A stretch of 64,000 nucleotides of DNA, from the NCBI GenBank assembly GCA_900708905.1, contig CAADRB010000015.1, positions 355,444 through 419,443 of the forward strand, in the 5' to 3' direction. The notes below the pieces were generated by a model, which saw nothing but the letters and a program-made list of their open reading frames with translations, made no database searches and was not told where the DNA came from. The translations under genes were made by a program, and so were the position numbers. Source of the stretch: Hymenolepis diminuta (Eukaryota > Platyhelminthes > Cestoda > Cyclophyllidea > Hymenolepididae). Every line of letters starts with the position of its first letter. The stretch's first letter is position 1. Of the stretch, positions 37,066 to 52,118 are shown piece by piece.

Positions 37066-40000
37066 GTAGGTTTCTCAATAGAGCGAATCTAGAATACTTT
37101 CGTACTAATTAGGTCAAGTGTTGTAAAAACTTCCCTCAACGAATTTTATAAATCTCATTATTCCGAGTGATTAACAGCATAATGGTAACGAGTGATCAAT
37201 ATCCAGTTGCACTTCTTCTTGAAACAGGATTAATGTGTGTTGACTCAAGAACTTTCCAAGTTATCCTCACTCTATGGAGCTCGGAAGCCTATTATTTGGT
37301 GGTAGAGGGACATTATAGAAGTGCAAACTCATATTGACGCAAAGATTTTCAAGAGGCGTTGTGTATAAATCAAGGTCAGATTCTACAATAGAATCCTTTA
37401 TTGTTTGAGAAACTCCAATTAAATGTTCAAACATTATTTGAATTTAAAATAAAACTTCGTTTTGTACACTGATTATATTAATTTCATATTTAAATGTATA
37501 TAGTGCTCTATTCATTTTACTTAATAAATAAAAAACATGTATTCAAGATCTTACGTTTCTGTTGCCTCTACTCAGAAAAGTCAGACGCTCCACTCCCCCA
37601 CTATACTACAGGCGTTAGAATGGTGGAGAGAAACAAATTTCGAGGGCATACAATGATAAAGCAAAGCGATAAACTACGTACAGAAAAAAGAGGGAAATAG
37701 TGCGATAAACTTAAGAAGCTTGGCAAAAATCAAATAATTAGTGAAATACGTTAGAAGTTGATAACCCTTTTTCTACAACTTTACATAGATGTCTATGGTA
37801 TAATTTTTTATTTCTACCTACATCTCTTCCGAATGTCTATCAGTTCATTTTGCTTCACTTATCTTTTTCCTTCTAGAATAGATAACGCCTTATCATACTA
37901 GTACATTTTTTCCCAAAAATACTCGTCCCCTAGCTTTTATCATCAATTAATGGTAATCGATAACGGACCTAAAATGTTAACGCAGAATTTTCTTGGTCAG
38001 TAGATTGATTCCTAGTTCCACTTTAAGTTTTCGCTAGAATCAAACGGCTTCTTTCCCTTTCTTGATGCCATATAACAGATACTGGGTGAAATATCCTTTC
38101 AAAAAATGGATTTGATTCTATTATGCCAACCTTAAGGTTCTCCTTTTGGTCAATTATGAAGACAAGAAGCATGAAACCTTTACTGCGCTACAACATCAGC
38201 TTATTTTCAAGTTATTATATTTCATTAAAATAGTTTGTTGGATATTTGACAGTATTAACATTAGCGATACTGCCACAGTTAAAAATAAAAAAAAATTTGG
38301 GATTTCCCAAAAATTCTAGTCGCTTATGCTATAATTAAATTGTATGTATTAGTTTAGATTTGGCGATAATGTGACGAAAACCATACAGCGGAATAAATTA
38401 TCTAAACCATATCCATTTAATCGTAAAATTGTCTTGAGTTACAATTTAATATAGAATTAGCTGCGAGCCAAAGCATAAATAATTTATTTACTTCAGCGCC
38501 TTTGATATCAGGTTGACAAGTGAATCAATGTTGTGTTAATTCCGTTTGCTTGACATAGACCATAGGGGAAATATATAAAATCTCATTGGCTGGTATATTT
38601 AGCTTTTTGTGATTCTATAGGAATAATGTTACAGACTTTCAGGATAAAGCAAGTTTGTTTTATAATAAATATTTGTTCGTTATTGGGAAGGCAGATTAAA
38701 ATCTGATGGCAAGGCGAATCCCTAGCAGTGATACATTTTATTCTGAGAATCTCACAACAATAAGTTGTGAAATCTAAAATTCCACATATTAGAAATAGAA
38801 AAAATTAAATATACATTATTGTTTCAATTCTAATAAATCCCATTTTAAAACTTCTAGAATGCTAACTCGCGCGTCTGCGTTGCTACACGTATGAAATAGG
38901 ACTCTGCCTATGGTCCGGATCCAGTAATTGGGAAAGATCAGAAGTATAAACGATGATTTACTTCATTATATATAAAATTTTTTTAATTTTATGAATTTAT
39001 TGAAATATGTTTATAGGGTGTTGATTTGTTTATTAACATCAAAGATTATTTAGGAAGGCACTTTCCAACACACCTCGAAGTGAGGGATAGTATCATGGAA
39101 TCTCTGTGATAAGATACTCAAATTTTACCACCCCTTTTATTGGCCAGACTTAAATAGTGCGGTTAGCCATTCCGCTCACTGGTTGTTTACTGACGGATAT
39201 CGACTGTCTCCGTCGACAAGCACTTGGGGTTTTGAAAATAAATAGGAAATAGGAAATGGAAAATAAAGTAGGAAGACAGGTGAAATATTTGAAAGACGGT
39301 TGGCATCCATCTGAGAAGAGGGGGAAGGCATAGAGACATGACGATTAATGAGATGAAAAGAGTAGAGGAAGTGATGTTGGATGATCATCTAAGTCTTCAT
39401 AGGATTTTTGATAGACGGACCGATTTATACAGACCAATAAGTTCTTGTTGATTGATAATGTTCTGGCAGCTCTCAAACCGTCCTAAAACGTTAATTCAGT
39501 ACTTGAAAACAGACACGAACGACTTCTGAAATTTTATTCGAAAGATGATCAGTTAAATTTTTGTTTTCAATGGGTATGCAGCGATACCCTTTTTATCAGC
39601 TGTTTGTCTACTTTATAATTATAACCAACACTCAGCTTTAGTGTTTTTATTTTCACCTCAAGATTTCCTAAAAAATTTTATGTATATTTCTCTCTCAATA
39701 AAGAGTAGTCTATGCAATACGTTAAATTTTTAAGGAAATTTACTCCACTTTTCTGTCACAGATGTAGGCAAGCTGCAAAAAATATCAAAGGAAACCATTT
39801 AATTCGAAAAGTATATTCGTTTATTTCTGCTATTTTAAAGTTGGCGCATCGCAAGGTTAAAGTGAAAATGAAATGAGATTATAATAAATAGCTGTTGGAA
39901 CAGTAACCCAAAATGAAAACGCATTTGCATAATTCTCCCCAAATAATAAAATTAACTTTTGCAACTGCTCAGTTGCCCACACTTATAAGGTATGACTCTT

Positions 40001-41009
40001 TTGTGTTGTGAAACTTCTAGGAAGACTAGTTTTCTGATGTTATGATACTTATGGTCACCAGATATCACTAGACTCAGATTAGATAGAGACTAGGACAGAA
40101 TGCAGTTGACTTAAGACATTTTATTAATCAAACAAAGGCATTATATAGGAATAAGGATTGTTGATGTTGGGAGATCAAGACGCCATCTAACTGGTGGAAG
40201 TATTGGTACCAAATACGTGTCAAGCCATCATGGGCGATATGGATGATGGACGACTTTGAGACAACCTATGGGAACCGCTTATCCCTGGATAAAACAAGCA
40301 TTGGAGCTATGCTATGTCCAGCACTTGTTAATAATCTATTATATTGAATATGGAATGGAGTCTCTACAACTGTTTAAAAGTAATTTCCTATTTGCATTTC
40401 TGTAATACTAATACACTTTTTTAAATTAATCATATGGTTACGAAAAATTAGCATAACGTGAGGTCTGATTCATTTGCCCATGATTTCATAGACCGCTCGG
40501 ATATCCATTACAGACCCTGTAGAGGTTCATAATGATTTTTTATCGATCTGACCTCGATGCATCTGCAGTGACTCATCTCCATCTCCTTAGACAATAGGTT
40601 TCTAGCTTTCATAGTCTGATTATAATTTGACATGGCCATAAATATTTTAATGTCCGGAGGTCTTTATAGAGAGTAACTTTATAATCAAACTGAAATATGC
40701 GGTATGAGCGATGAATTATATCTAGTGTGACTGTATTATACTAAAATATACCATTAATTAATGAACATGTTAATAGAACAACTAAGTGCGGGATACATAG
40801 AGTGCGCAGGTTAGTGAAGGAGGATTTACACAATATTTAAAACAAATGGGCGTTATGGTTTATACTTTAACTTCTAGTATGCAAAGAAATACTTTTAGAA
40901 ATATGCTACTCTTATTATAGGCGGATATTTTTATTATTATCCACAATAATACAGAAAATCACACTCTTTAATGTTGAGGAGCAAATGAAATTGCTTAACT
41001 GAAAGTGAG

Positions 41010-41265
41010 GGGATCGAAAAGCTTCTGATTCAAATTACGGGATCAAAAAGTGTTACTACTACTTGATTTTTTTAATTTCACTTGTGCCATATTTTATAAA
41101 TGAGCAATTCACGTTACGAAATTCAAATTTCGTGATTCGTCCCCTTAATTAAAGTAGATGCTTATCTTCGATGTCCAGTGTTAATTGACAGCTTCCCTAA
41201 TCGGGATGGTCAGTTTTGCACTTCAATTTATTTTTATCTTCCGAAGGTTAAGAGGTCAAAATGGT
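41010..41265 (+). repeat. Dispersed or duplicated block, copy 1
   Basis: It shares with 45345-45595, in the same order, the blocks ggatcgaaaag, aattcgtcc-like, a ccagtgttaattgac/ccaatgctaattgac pair and a following tttt-gc-cttcaattcatc-like stretch. Identity is moderate. Its nature is unknown. Confidence 0.4.
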
Positions 41266-41680
41266 CTTGCAAAAGTCAATAACTTACAATCACAACAGAT
41301 GTGAGATATTTACGTGAAGAAATTTCCGTTAAGTACATAGTTGGCACGATTTAAGTGTTTTTTATCGTATAAAATTCAGTTTTTCGTTTAATTTGACGTA
41401 CTTTTAGTATCATAGATAATTTCCAGGTGTAATTTTAAATTTAAAAATAAAATATTTTTAACAACTTGAGCGATTTGCTCCTTTTAATTTGATGTCAATT
41501 TCAGATCTTTTTCTGAAAATTATACATCATTGTAGCAAGAAAACTTTTATTTACATTGAAAAGTGATCAACTGACTACGGTTGGACATCAAAAAAACAAT
41601 TGTTTACTAAGGCACCTCTAAAACCAGATCGAACTAGCTAAGTATTTGCATACCCCACATGTATTTAAACTTTCTGTTTT

Positions 41681-41976
41681 TGCTAGAAGAAATGATAATT
41701 ATTTTCCCCCGTTCCCAATATTTCTTCTATGAACAAAAATGTATTTTCTTTCTTTATTTCCCCCACCGATACACTTAACACTTGATCATTATTCGTATTT
41801 GTTAAGTCGATACCGATTGAGTGTGAGTTTCGTTATACACGCGTGTTGACTATAACGTGCCTTCTTATCTGCCGTGGGTTATTAGCTTCTGTGCTAAGTT
41901 GCTATATTACCGAGTTTTCTAGATTGTTGGCTCTGCTAGATTACTATCCGAACTCCTAGTTGGTTACGTTATAGCA
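41681..41976 (+). mobile_element. Solo LTR, copy 2, with 5-bp target-site duplication
   Basis: 296 bp beginning TGCTA and ending TAGCA, a short terminal inverted repeat of the TG...CA kind used by LTR retrotransposons. It is flanked by identical GTTTT at 41676-41680 and 41977-41981. No internal retrotransposon genes adjoin it, so it is a recombination-derived solo LTR or a non-autonomous element. A copy of exactly equal length occurs inverted at 52119. Confidence 0.85.
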
Positions 41977-41981
41977 GTTTT

Positions 41982-44900
41982 TAAACAGTAAGATTTTTAA
42001 ATTGCCGCTTGTTGATGTTGTTCATAATTTTATTGAATCATATTTAGTTTAAAACTAAACTCGATTTCTCTTCAACATGCATATGCGTTAATAAGCAATC
42101 CGTCGCCACGTTCTAATCTTTGATGCACTGAGCAAAATTTATAAGATTATGTGAAGAGAATTCATCTCTCAGATACTGAACTATTTCATTGCCGTCTTTT
42201 CTCGGTCGTACCGCGGAAAAACTGCTGCGTCGGTTCCATAGAAATGGCTAACTAATATATGGCAATAATATAATAATACGAGGCCATCATTAAGTTACAG
42301 GTGTTTTGTTTTCCTTCAACTGCCTCTGAGTGACTGTAGTCACACTGTAGCCGGTGGGCACTGAGTAACACTGCAGAAATAACGGTAAGACTATTAGTTG
42401 AGCACCAAGAGAGTTTATGTTTGGTTGGACGGTCAAATCAGAGATCAGACTGACTGGAAATGTTTCATTTTCATATTCAACTGGAACCATTTTTTCGTTC
42501 TTATCCCTCTAAATGGCTTTTCCTAGCTCAAATATTTCTGAAAAAAATTGTGTAGAGTTATTGAATAATTTCTTTATCTACAAAAGAAAGTGAACTTAAA
42601 GGGAAAAAAATAATATTTACTCTAAACGTGGGAATATTTTGATGAAATGTCTGGAAATGTCTAGGTCGAACTCCTTACCATGTTAATCAGAGATTTTGAA
42701 AATAGACAGTTATTTTCAAAGCAGTACTAGAATTCTAATGCAAAAAACAGATATTCCGTGAGTTTTGCAACTGCCTCTTTGTTCTCCATAGTAGGACTAA
42801 TTATAAATCACTTTTTCAATTACATTCTCGCGCCCAGATGTGTTGGACAAATTTGCATCGATTTTCTGTATTCATTTGTGTACCTACTTGCGCTAAATTC
42901 AGGTATATTTGATGATCACGTTTATTACAACTTTCTCCATTTATATTTAATAAATTATTTCCCTAAATTTTTCTCCTACATTTCCTTAATATTTTCCTAC
43001 TATGAGTCTGCCCGGTCCTAAGCTTCATTTCGTCACCTGATACCCGATGCGTCACTTATAAACTGCGGTAAAGTGACCTGAACTTATTCAGATTGCATCA
43101 AATACAGAAATCTCAATGCTCGAGCGTGTGCTGTTGTCTGATTCAATTTGTTTATCTTCACTTTCAGAGTAAAAATCCCCTCTGTAGACCCAAACACAGG
43201 TGGCCGCAACTCTGATCTCTTACGCAACTGCATCCGGCTCTCTCAAAACTATAAACCTCCTCTTTCCAGCCCTTTGTGCTCAATAAAGCTCTACAACTAA
43301 CTATCTATTTTATTTCAATCTTGTTGCGTTTGAAGGTTGTTGGAAAGTAGATGGATGAACCTCAGCGAAAACTCTATAGTCGCTTAGATAACTTGGTATC
43401 AAACGCCCTTCCCCAACAAATGTGCATGACCATATCGATTTTTTTAGTTTGTCGTGCATGCCGTCCAATTTGCGATATCTCTTGTGCTATTGTAAAATGA
43501 AATAAATCTTGCTATATTTCAATGCAGTTTTCCGTGATCTATTCCTTTCCATTATTTGAGAATAACAAAGTATTCCATTAATTAAAAATAAATTATTTGT
43601 TAGGCTTAATTATATTCTTATGGACTGTACCGTAAGTACTATGCGATTTCAGATAGGTTTGTTGGTTGAATAAGAGAATCGTTTGAACACATTCCATTTG
43701 GTAAGCCGATTTCTCATTTGTCCGCTTCTTTACGGCTATATTTTATCTGCTCCATTTTAACTGCTATACACCTCTCTCCCTCCTAATTTTAACTATTTAA
43801 TATTAGTAAGGACAAATCAGTTAAATTGATGATACCAAGCGCTCAATTCAGTCGGCTAGTCATTAACTTCTGATGAAAAGAAATCCTTTTAAGATATGAG
43901 GCTCAGATCCTACACCTGCCCGTTCCTCTTACTACCTATTCCTCTTTTTCCCCCTCTTTCATTCTCAATTGCCCATTTATCCAGCCCAAGCCTTGGTCGT
44001 CTCACTCTAGAAAGGCTTCTGTATCCTGTTAGCCTTAGGAAAATCATCAGTTCTGTAAAGGAATATCAGTAGTTTTACACCAGAATTAGAACTACTTTAA
44101 TTGTGAATATTAAACCCATTCATGACTGACTTGCTGACATTTTCCAATCTCATTGAAAAAAAAGCATTTTTCAGCACCCCACCGTGAATACATTAAAGGC
44201 TTGTAAGAACCAATCTGATGGTGATTCACACATTTTTATCATATTTATTAGACCAGTTAATTGTTTCATCTGGAAGTCTTGAAATATGGCTCAACTATTT
44301 AGTATTCCAGGATTATCTTTTTGACAGCGAATCTGTGTTATTTTTATCAAAATCGTAAAGTATTTTGGGTGTAAATTCAATAGTAAGAAGGCTTGTGTTT
44401 TGTAAGCGTAAATGGTTTCTGATGCAGCAAACGTTGTCTAGGGAAAGCGCGTTCCTACGATTTCTCCTAACAGTTGTTTAGACAAAGGCCGTCCGAGCGG
44501 AAGCGTTTATTGATTGAATGTATTTTAGTTTCCTATTGCTTACGGCACTAATTTTGATTGGTTATAATCCGTAGGACTGGTGGTCTTAGGGCAGGAAATC
44601 ATTTAATTTATTAAAATATATTTTAACGATGTCATATATAGCTATCTTTATATGTTTAGCTTTAAAAACTTAAGTTTTTTGGTTAAATTTATCGATAGCC
44701 ATGTAAATATATGAATATATTTTATCATCAACCAGGAATGAATGAACAAATGTTTTGAAACTGTTATTAAAATGTTACAATGGACACATGGACTTGAACA
44801 AATTCTAGACAATAGAGGCTTCTTTGAAATTCCACAGTCAAGGAGGTCTTTGACTTTGGCCTACCATGAATGCCTAAATCTCTAATACTACAATATATGT

Positions 44901-47900
44901 TAAGCAAACAGATACCAATAAAATATAAAAGAAAAATACACAAAGTGTCACAACTTAGGTAAATTAAGCAAAACCCTGAGAGGTCTTTGCCATCACTGGT
45001 CTATCATCGTTGAAACACTCAATAAAGCGTCCATTTTTTCCCCCAATTAAAGGTTAAATATTATATTTCCAATTACATATGCTATTGATAAAAAGGAAAG
45101 CATTAATGCCCAAATTCCGGATACTTTAAGTCTTATTAAGGGCGATAATAGTTAAACCGTCATGTATAAGAACTTTATCTTCAATTCGGTCCATAAATAC
45201 AATTCTCATCTATCTTCGTGAGACCTCCAATAAGACGTATATTAATATCATTATTATTATTCCCAGCAATGAAGAAAATTTTCCAACATTTCATTGCGGC
45301 AAAGCAACTGATATCTGTTAACCGAAATTCAATAGGGAATAATGGAATGGGATCGAAAAGAGAGCTTCAAAGAAGTTACCTTATTTGATTTTCAGCTCTG
45401 GAACTAGAATATTCACATAATGAACAGTGCATTGTTTCACATTCCAAAATTCGAATTTTATAATTCGTCCCTTAGATTACTGAACAAATTCCTATTCACA
45501 ATCTCCAATGCTAATTGACCAGCTGTTTAAAATTGTCATTTTTGCCCCTCCAATTCATCTTTTGTGAACCTAATTTCAAAAATTTCAGACTGATGAAATT
45601 AACAAATATATTTTTAAAAAAATTACACTCTCTTGAATTTTTCCCAAATTTAGAAAATTAATAAATTTCCACTAAAAATTAATTTTGTTTAATGTTACAT
45701 TTATTTGTTTCACTTTATTAATTTTATCAAGTTAATTTAATCTTATAGTCACCCATGCCAGCCAAAATAATTTAATTTTTAATAACTGGGAAACATCCGC
45801 ACATGGGAAATAAGCCAATAACAGATTTTCTTGAGTCGTGGAAAGCAATTTAAAAGGCATCCCATGAAATTCAGATTTATTTGATTGTCCATAGTTCACG
45901 TAATTGGCATAGTTCAATGTCTCGTTTCATATTTTCAAAACTTTCGAATTTCAGTATTCGAACCTGGGGAATAAATGCTCGAACTAAGTTTCGTATCTTT
46001 CCTAGCCATTCCAGAATATACAGATAATATTAACTGAGATGTTTTTTACTGTAGCACTGTCCACCAGAATTCCTTCTGAGTGAATAATGGGGTGATTTTT
46101 ATGAATAGTTCTTTTTCATCCATTATTTTAGGCAATGCGAATATTTAAATGCAAATGCTTTCCAATAATTGCCTACGTGATAAATCAATTGTTTATTTGT
46201 CCCAGTTGCCATATTTCGAAGATAAAAATAAACTCGAAAACAGGCATCTTCCAATCAGTTCAATATGCGTTATGAAATAGTGTTTTTTAGTACTTATTTA
46301 TAAATAATTCTAAAATTTTACGTATTTAAAAGAGGCGTACTTTTAATCAATTTCAGCTTTCCATTAACTGATTTAGAATAACGGGCAAGGTAATAAAAAT
46401 TGGTACTTAATGTTAATAAATATGCTTATTTCTCTTACTGTTGGCAAATTTCGTGATTTCAGTAATATTTTAGTAGTTACCTTGTTTTAAAGAAATTATA
46501 CATATTGAGAAAAATTATTTTGATAATCGCTTAAGTGATGGATTAAAATTTCGGAAATTTTGAAACATTTGCTGAATTGACGTTAGATAGGTGGACACCG
46601 AACATTAGCTGCCGGTGGCATTTAATAATACTTAACTTAATACAGATTATTGGCTAAACTTACGCTGTCGATTTAATCAATGATATAATTTGTGGTTTTC
46701 ATTAATACGGGTAAACGAAGGCAGAATCAAGTAAAAAATGCAGAGGGATACTGATTTGATATTCTTTACCCTTGCAAACAGCTAAAGGATGCTGACAACA
46801 AAGTTGTATTCATTCCAATCCTCTCTACACACTGTCCCTGTTAAGTTAACTGAAGTCACTTATGTTGTTAAAAACAAACTTTAGCAAACCCTTGTATGCA
46901 CTCTAAATGCCTTTCTTCTTTCTCTTCTCCCCGTAAAGTTAATAAATCTGCTTTGTGATTTCGATACCAGCTAAATATGTTAAAATGTGGAATTATTTAG
47001 AATCTAGTTTTATACATTTATCGTAAATGTATGGTTTTAGACGATTTTTCAATTCTGAGATTGAATAATTATATTCATATTCAGAAATTCGTTTGAAAAG
47101 GTAAATTGTATTCCTTTAGCGTGAGTTTAAAGAACTTGTAAGAATTCTTCAACCATTTATAAAAACCTATTGAAATTGGCCACTGGTATTGAGTGATATT
47201 GATTGATGCTGCATTCATAATCGTCAACTTCTTTGTAAATCCAAAGTCAGCATACCCCTAAGGTTCTAAATCAAGCTTTTGGACAAACTCTGAGGAATGA
47301 GCTCACACTCGATTCGTATTAGCCAAACACTCTTTATATTTTTGAAACCGAAAAATCTCTGAATTTGTATTTAGTATAGAGAAGAACAAGGAGCTATTAT
47401 CATTCGTAGAATCGGTGTGTTTCACAATGGAGTAAGTTCATTTATCGGATTAAAAAGAAAAATTAAGGATCTTATTGAAGATAAGAAACAGACAAGGTTA
47501 TGTATTTTACTAAAGAATCTGGTTTTTGTTGAGTGGTATTTGAGATTGTGTGATTTTGTACTTGAAAACAAGAACTATTTTATTCACTTTCAATCCTCTA
47601 ATTATCAATATCTTTTGATCTTCACATATAATGTTCATATAACAGGACACCCTTTCTTAGAATCGCCATTTCTATCCATTATATAGGTTAAAAATTGTTC
47701 CATAGAGAGTATATCCACGATATTTATAGTAAATTGATTGTCTGATTTAATTCCGTGGTTGGTTAAACCTATTCAATTAATTTGAATATTTTTATATCCA
47801 AGAGGAGATTGATGGAAGTAGCAACACTATACCTAGCATAAGCTCATCTCAACATGGTTCACCCAAAATGAAATGTTTACACTTTTAATCCCTGCGAAGA

Positions 47901-48949
47901 GGGTAGAATGTCGAACAATGTAACTTTGCCCAAAAATTTGTCTCGTTTTAATCACATTCATCTCTTTGTATGGCAATGTCTGGTGATGCTTGAGCAAAAT
48001 GTTTACATAAAAAATGTCTCCCTCCAGTCTTGCCATCTCGATTCAGTGCGCATTTCAAAGACTAATACAAGCGTATATTAAAAATTAAAGCAAACTGAAA
48101 CATCCTTTTTGTTCAAAAAATTTCTGTTGGCAATGTTTATTAAGTACACCTTCAACTACCCCTAATTTTCTTGAAAGCTGTGCACGGAGGATATTGCTGG
48201 AAAACGAAATATAGCAATGAACCCTTGATTTTAGGATATCATGAAACTTTCATCTTCAATTACATTCAGCCAAAGTGAATCATATGTTCCAGTCTTCATA
48301 CATCTGCATCAATCAAGGGTTGTAGATTTCGAATGACATTGGGAATAACTCCTCATTCTTGGACACATCCACAAACTTAGGGTACAACACAGTGAAATGA
48401 TCATGGTAGTCAAATAGAAATGGGATATAATTTTGTGACGGTGTAAAAACATCTTAACCATATGTATACTTTCGAAAGAAAACATCTAATGGAACTTATA
48501 AAAGATACTTACATAATTATGTAATGCAGTCAGAACACGTCATTAAAATTTTCATTTAAAAGTCTATATCGGGTAAGTTCAAAATAATTTTCTACTCCAT
48601 ATGTATTAAAATTAAATATTATTTTCACAGAAGACTCCCACTGATTTCTTTTAATTTTTATTGTAATAAAATGAAGAAATGGAGGATATGTTCACGAGTC
48701 GAATTTAAAGATACATGGACAATCCCTCTAACTTATCAGATCTGTTTTACGCCACATTTCAAAATGCTATCCACTTAAAAGGTTTGTGAATACTAAAACA
48801 AATAAAAGAACAATGGTATTGTGTCTAAGTCAGTCTTTGCGAGCACAACAGAGAAATGTTTTACTTCTTGAAATTTTCGATTTTTTAACTAGTCAAAACA
48901 AGGGAATTCTAACTCTCATCCGTCCACCTTGTTGGGATTATAGTAATAA
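41982..48949. other. Gene-poor intergenic region
   Basis: About 7 kb with no recognisable gene. Frames of 87 residues (42758-43021, hydrophobic) and 89 residues (47417-47686) lack known motifs and are probably chance. A stretch near 43270-43420 has an AATAAA and a TGGTATCA-like motif that might derive from another LTR, but this is weak. Confidence 0.35.
45345..45595 (+). repeat. Dispersed or duplicated block, copy 2
   Basis: Counterpart of 41010-41265 with the same order of short conserved blocks. Both sit in gene-free DNA 4.3 kb apart in the same orientation. Confidence 0.4.
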
Positions 48950-49430
48950 ATTACGGCTAGTAACTAACACCAAAAAATTACAGTTCCGAAAGTGGAATAC
49001 AAGAGCTTTGTAGGCCAAAGTGTATTGAACAAACCCCGATGAGGATTCAAGAAGTTAAGAGAGATGAAGAACAGAGAAGATGAGAGGGAAGTGTTAGAGC
49101 TGGTAATTGATATGCGTGTGCGCCTGTATGCTGTAAAAAAGCCTTATTTTAGTCTCGTGTAAGAGGAATAGTATGAGGAGGTAAAATGAGTCCGGACATT
49201 GCTGCGGGGAAACCGAATCCTAGGGAACGCTCATTCAGGGTCTACTTAATGAGCTTATTCCGATAGTTAAAATAGACCGCTTAAGGGCACAAGATGGTTA
49301 TCCACAGGGGTCTTGAGGTTATAGTAGGGTCAATCACTTCAAAACACCACTATAAGGTCGAGATAATTAGGCCTCAGCGATTAGTGATGATATAGATAAA
49401 CATTTTTAAAACGCCAAGGGATTCATCCCT
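48950..49430 (+). repeat. Dispersed repeat family A, copy 1
   Basis: Aligns with 62883-63455 in the same orientation. Shared blocks include ggccaaa-tgtattg, ggggaaaccga, acttaat-agcttattccgata, ttatccacaggg, cttgaggttatagtagggtcaa and cgagataattagg-ctcag. There is no coding capacity and no clear termini. It may be a non-autonomous transposon or part of a larger one. Confidence 0.7.
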
Positions 49431-50197
49431 CAATCTTAACATTGAATGAGAATTTGTAGCCAATGCAACTTAATCAATGTTAGTAGAATGATAGATGGTA
49501 TTTGTGATTGAAAAGTAATAATTCCGAGAACTGTGCTAGTGTTAGCGTGAATAAGACGTGACAAAATGGCGGGGAACGTAGAATTGGTTAATCGATGATA
49601 TGATTTATCTCAACCGTGTTGTTTCAAACCATCTGTGTATTCTCCCAAACTATTCAGTGATTGATATTAGTTTATCTGATATATTATTCTACTAATACCA
49701 TTACTTAATTCATCAGAGCAGAAAAATCAAACCGATGAAATCCAAACTCATCGGAGTGTACGAAGAGTAGCTACATATAATTCCAAATTCCTTACAAGAC
49801 GTCTTATTTCTGAATTATGTCCCTAATTATAACCACTGTTAACAAATGTTCAAAGAGGGTAATCTCCAACTACAATGATCGAAATAAAGGCATATTCAAG
49901 TCTAATATTTTCACCACGTATTTCTACTTATATACGTTCAGTAACAGTTAGATTGCGGAACAATATTGAAAAGGACTGGTGCCGACCTATTTCTTGTAAA
50001 AAGTCCATTACTTTCAACGTCATTTAAAATTACATCCAATGATAAATTGGGATCCAAAAATTGTGGCAAAAATTCCATATATTAATCATTAAGTACTTTC
50101 AGCAAATAATACAGCCGAATACGCTACAAATTTCCTTAATCAAATTGTTAAAAAATTAAAAAAAAAAGGCTTTAGGAAAGGATAATTACGAATGTAA
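49431..50197. other. Intergenic sequence
   Basis: About 770 bases downstream of HINT1; nothing recognised. Confidence 0.4.
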
Positions 50198-50203
50198 TTT
50201 ATT
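50198..50203 (-). terminator. Polyadenylation signal of HINT1
   Basis: AATAAA on the minus strand, 14 bases beyond the HINT1 stop codon. Confidence 0.6.
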
Positions 50204-50217
50204 ATGGAGGAAAGGAC

Positions 50218-50697
<480 letters not shown>

Positions 50698-52113
50698 TTA
50701 CCTCAAGGTCGTAAATATCTCTATCATAATTTGCATTGACTTTTACATTTCGCAAAAATTTTACTCAGTCCTTAATTGTTAATAGTATTGATCAAATATT
50801 TTGTTATATAAATTTAGATTACATATCACGTAATTTTTAGCAGAGAACATCATGCGAAAATAACATTCAAACAAAATAATTCTTTGTGAAAACAAATGAA
50901 ATACCAACTTATTTATCAAGATAACCTAACACGTTATAAGGATATCAAACTATAGGGCTTTTAGGTGGTTTTCCAATTTAATCAGGCAATAAAATATTAT
51001 GGGCCCGTACTATCTGTCAGGTATTTAGCTAATTCCACAATCACCATGTCAGTATCAAACAAACTGGTTAAGTTAGCATATCACCGTATTCAGGATCTAT
51101 ATATCGCCATGAATCGAGAACAATGAAATGAAATGTCCTGAATTCTGTCAGCCAAACTTGTAAAATGATTCTTACTCCAAGACTGTATTTTTGTGTGAAA
51201 TAGAATAAGGTAAATAGGTAGATATTTAGTTCATTTATCACTATTCCAGAGTCAGAGTACTCTTACTTCATGCAATTAATTAAGCGAAATTTGAAATTTG
51301 GCCAAACTCAACACTAGCAACTTACTGCTTTACAGAGTTGCAGGCGTTAGAAATATTATCTGGAAAGATAGCAACCTTCGTGCTAGGCGTTAAAAACTGA
51401 TGTGATGCATAAGCAAAAGAATAAATTTTGATTTCGAGTTTATTTTATAGAATCCCTAATCATATTCATTCTATTTCATTACACACTTGTACTAGGGAGA
51501 AAACAAGTTATTTGGAAAAGCACCTTGCAGTATTAGTCACCCAGGGATTTGGTTATTCCCATAACTTTTCAAAGTCAGCAGTTAATAATTTTACCCACTA
51601 CACTACTCGCAATTGATCCAGTGGTCAATGTATGCTTCTGACTAGTCAGAGTCTATGAGAGCATTGTCCATTGTCGTGGATAGACAACCAGATTGATCAA
51701 TTCTGTTCATGTTAGATTCTCATAATATCACTCCAAAATATGTTCCCTCTACCAAGGTTAAGCTTTGTGAACACTTCTAAACCTCAAGCTACTTATTGAT
51801 TTTCACGCGTTAACGTTAAAATGTATCTTGCTTGTAAATGATTATATTACTGTCAATAAGTACCCAATAATTTGTAGACTGAAAGACGGCTGCAAGCTAG
51901 AAATTTATTCTGAATCGGAATTTTCACGTAGCTTATGGCATACTTTATCAGATTACTAATAGAATAGTTTGAAAGGTCATATTTTCATTGATCCCTAAAT
52001 CCAGCATATTAGATTAGGAATAAAAGTCGTGTTTAATAATTTTATTGGCAGTATAAGTAAATATCTCCGAAACAAACATATGATACTGTAGTAATTCAGA
52101 TTTTGCTATGAAT
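50698..52113. other. Intergenic sequence
   Basis: About 1.4 kb upstream of HINT1, presumably with its promoter in the proximal part. No recognisable gene or repeat was seen. Confidence 0.4.
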
Positions 52114-52118
52114 ATAGT

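Larger units (their letters stand above)
36131..41675. other. Gene-poor intergenic region
   Basis: Only short frames without known domains occur. It contains a degenerate SINE-like piece at about 36950 and a block at 41010-41265 that recurs at 45345-45595. Nothing else was identified. Confidence 0.35.

Noticed and set aside
42758..43021. 87-residue hydrophobic frame, membrane-protein-like
   Set aside because: T-rich sequence gives F, I, L and Y by chance. No homology recognised and no gene signals around it.
43270..43420. LTR-like end with AATAAA and a TGGTATCA primer-site-like motif
   Set aside because: No matching second LTR, no target duplication and no retrotransposon protein nearby. 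The motif alone is too short.
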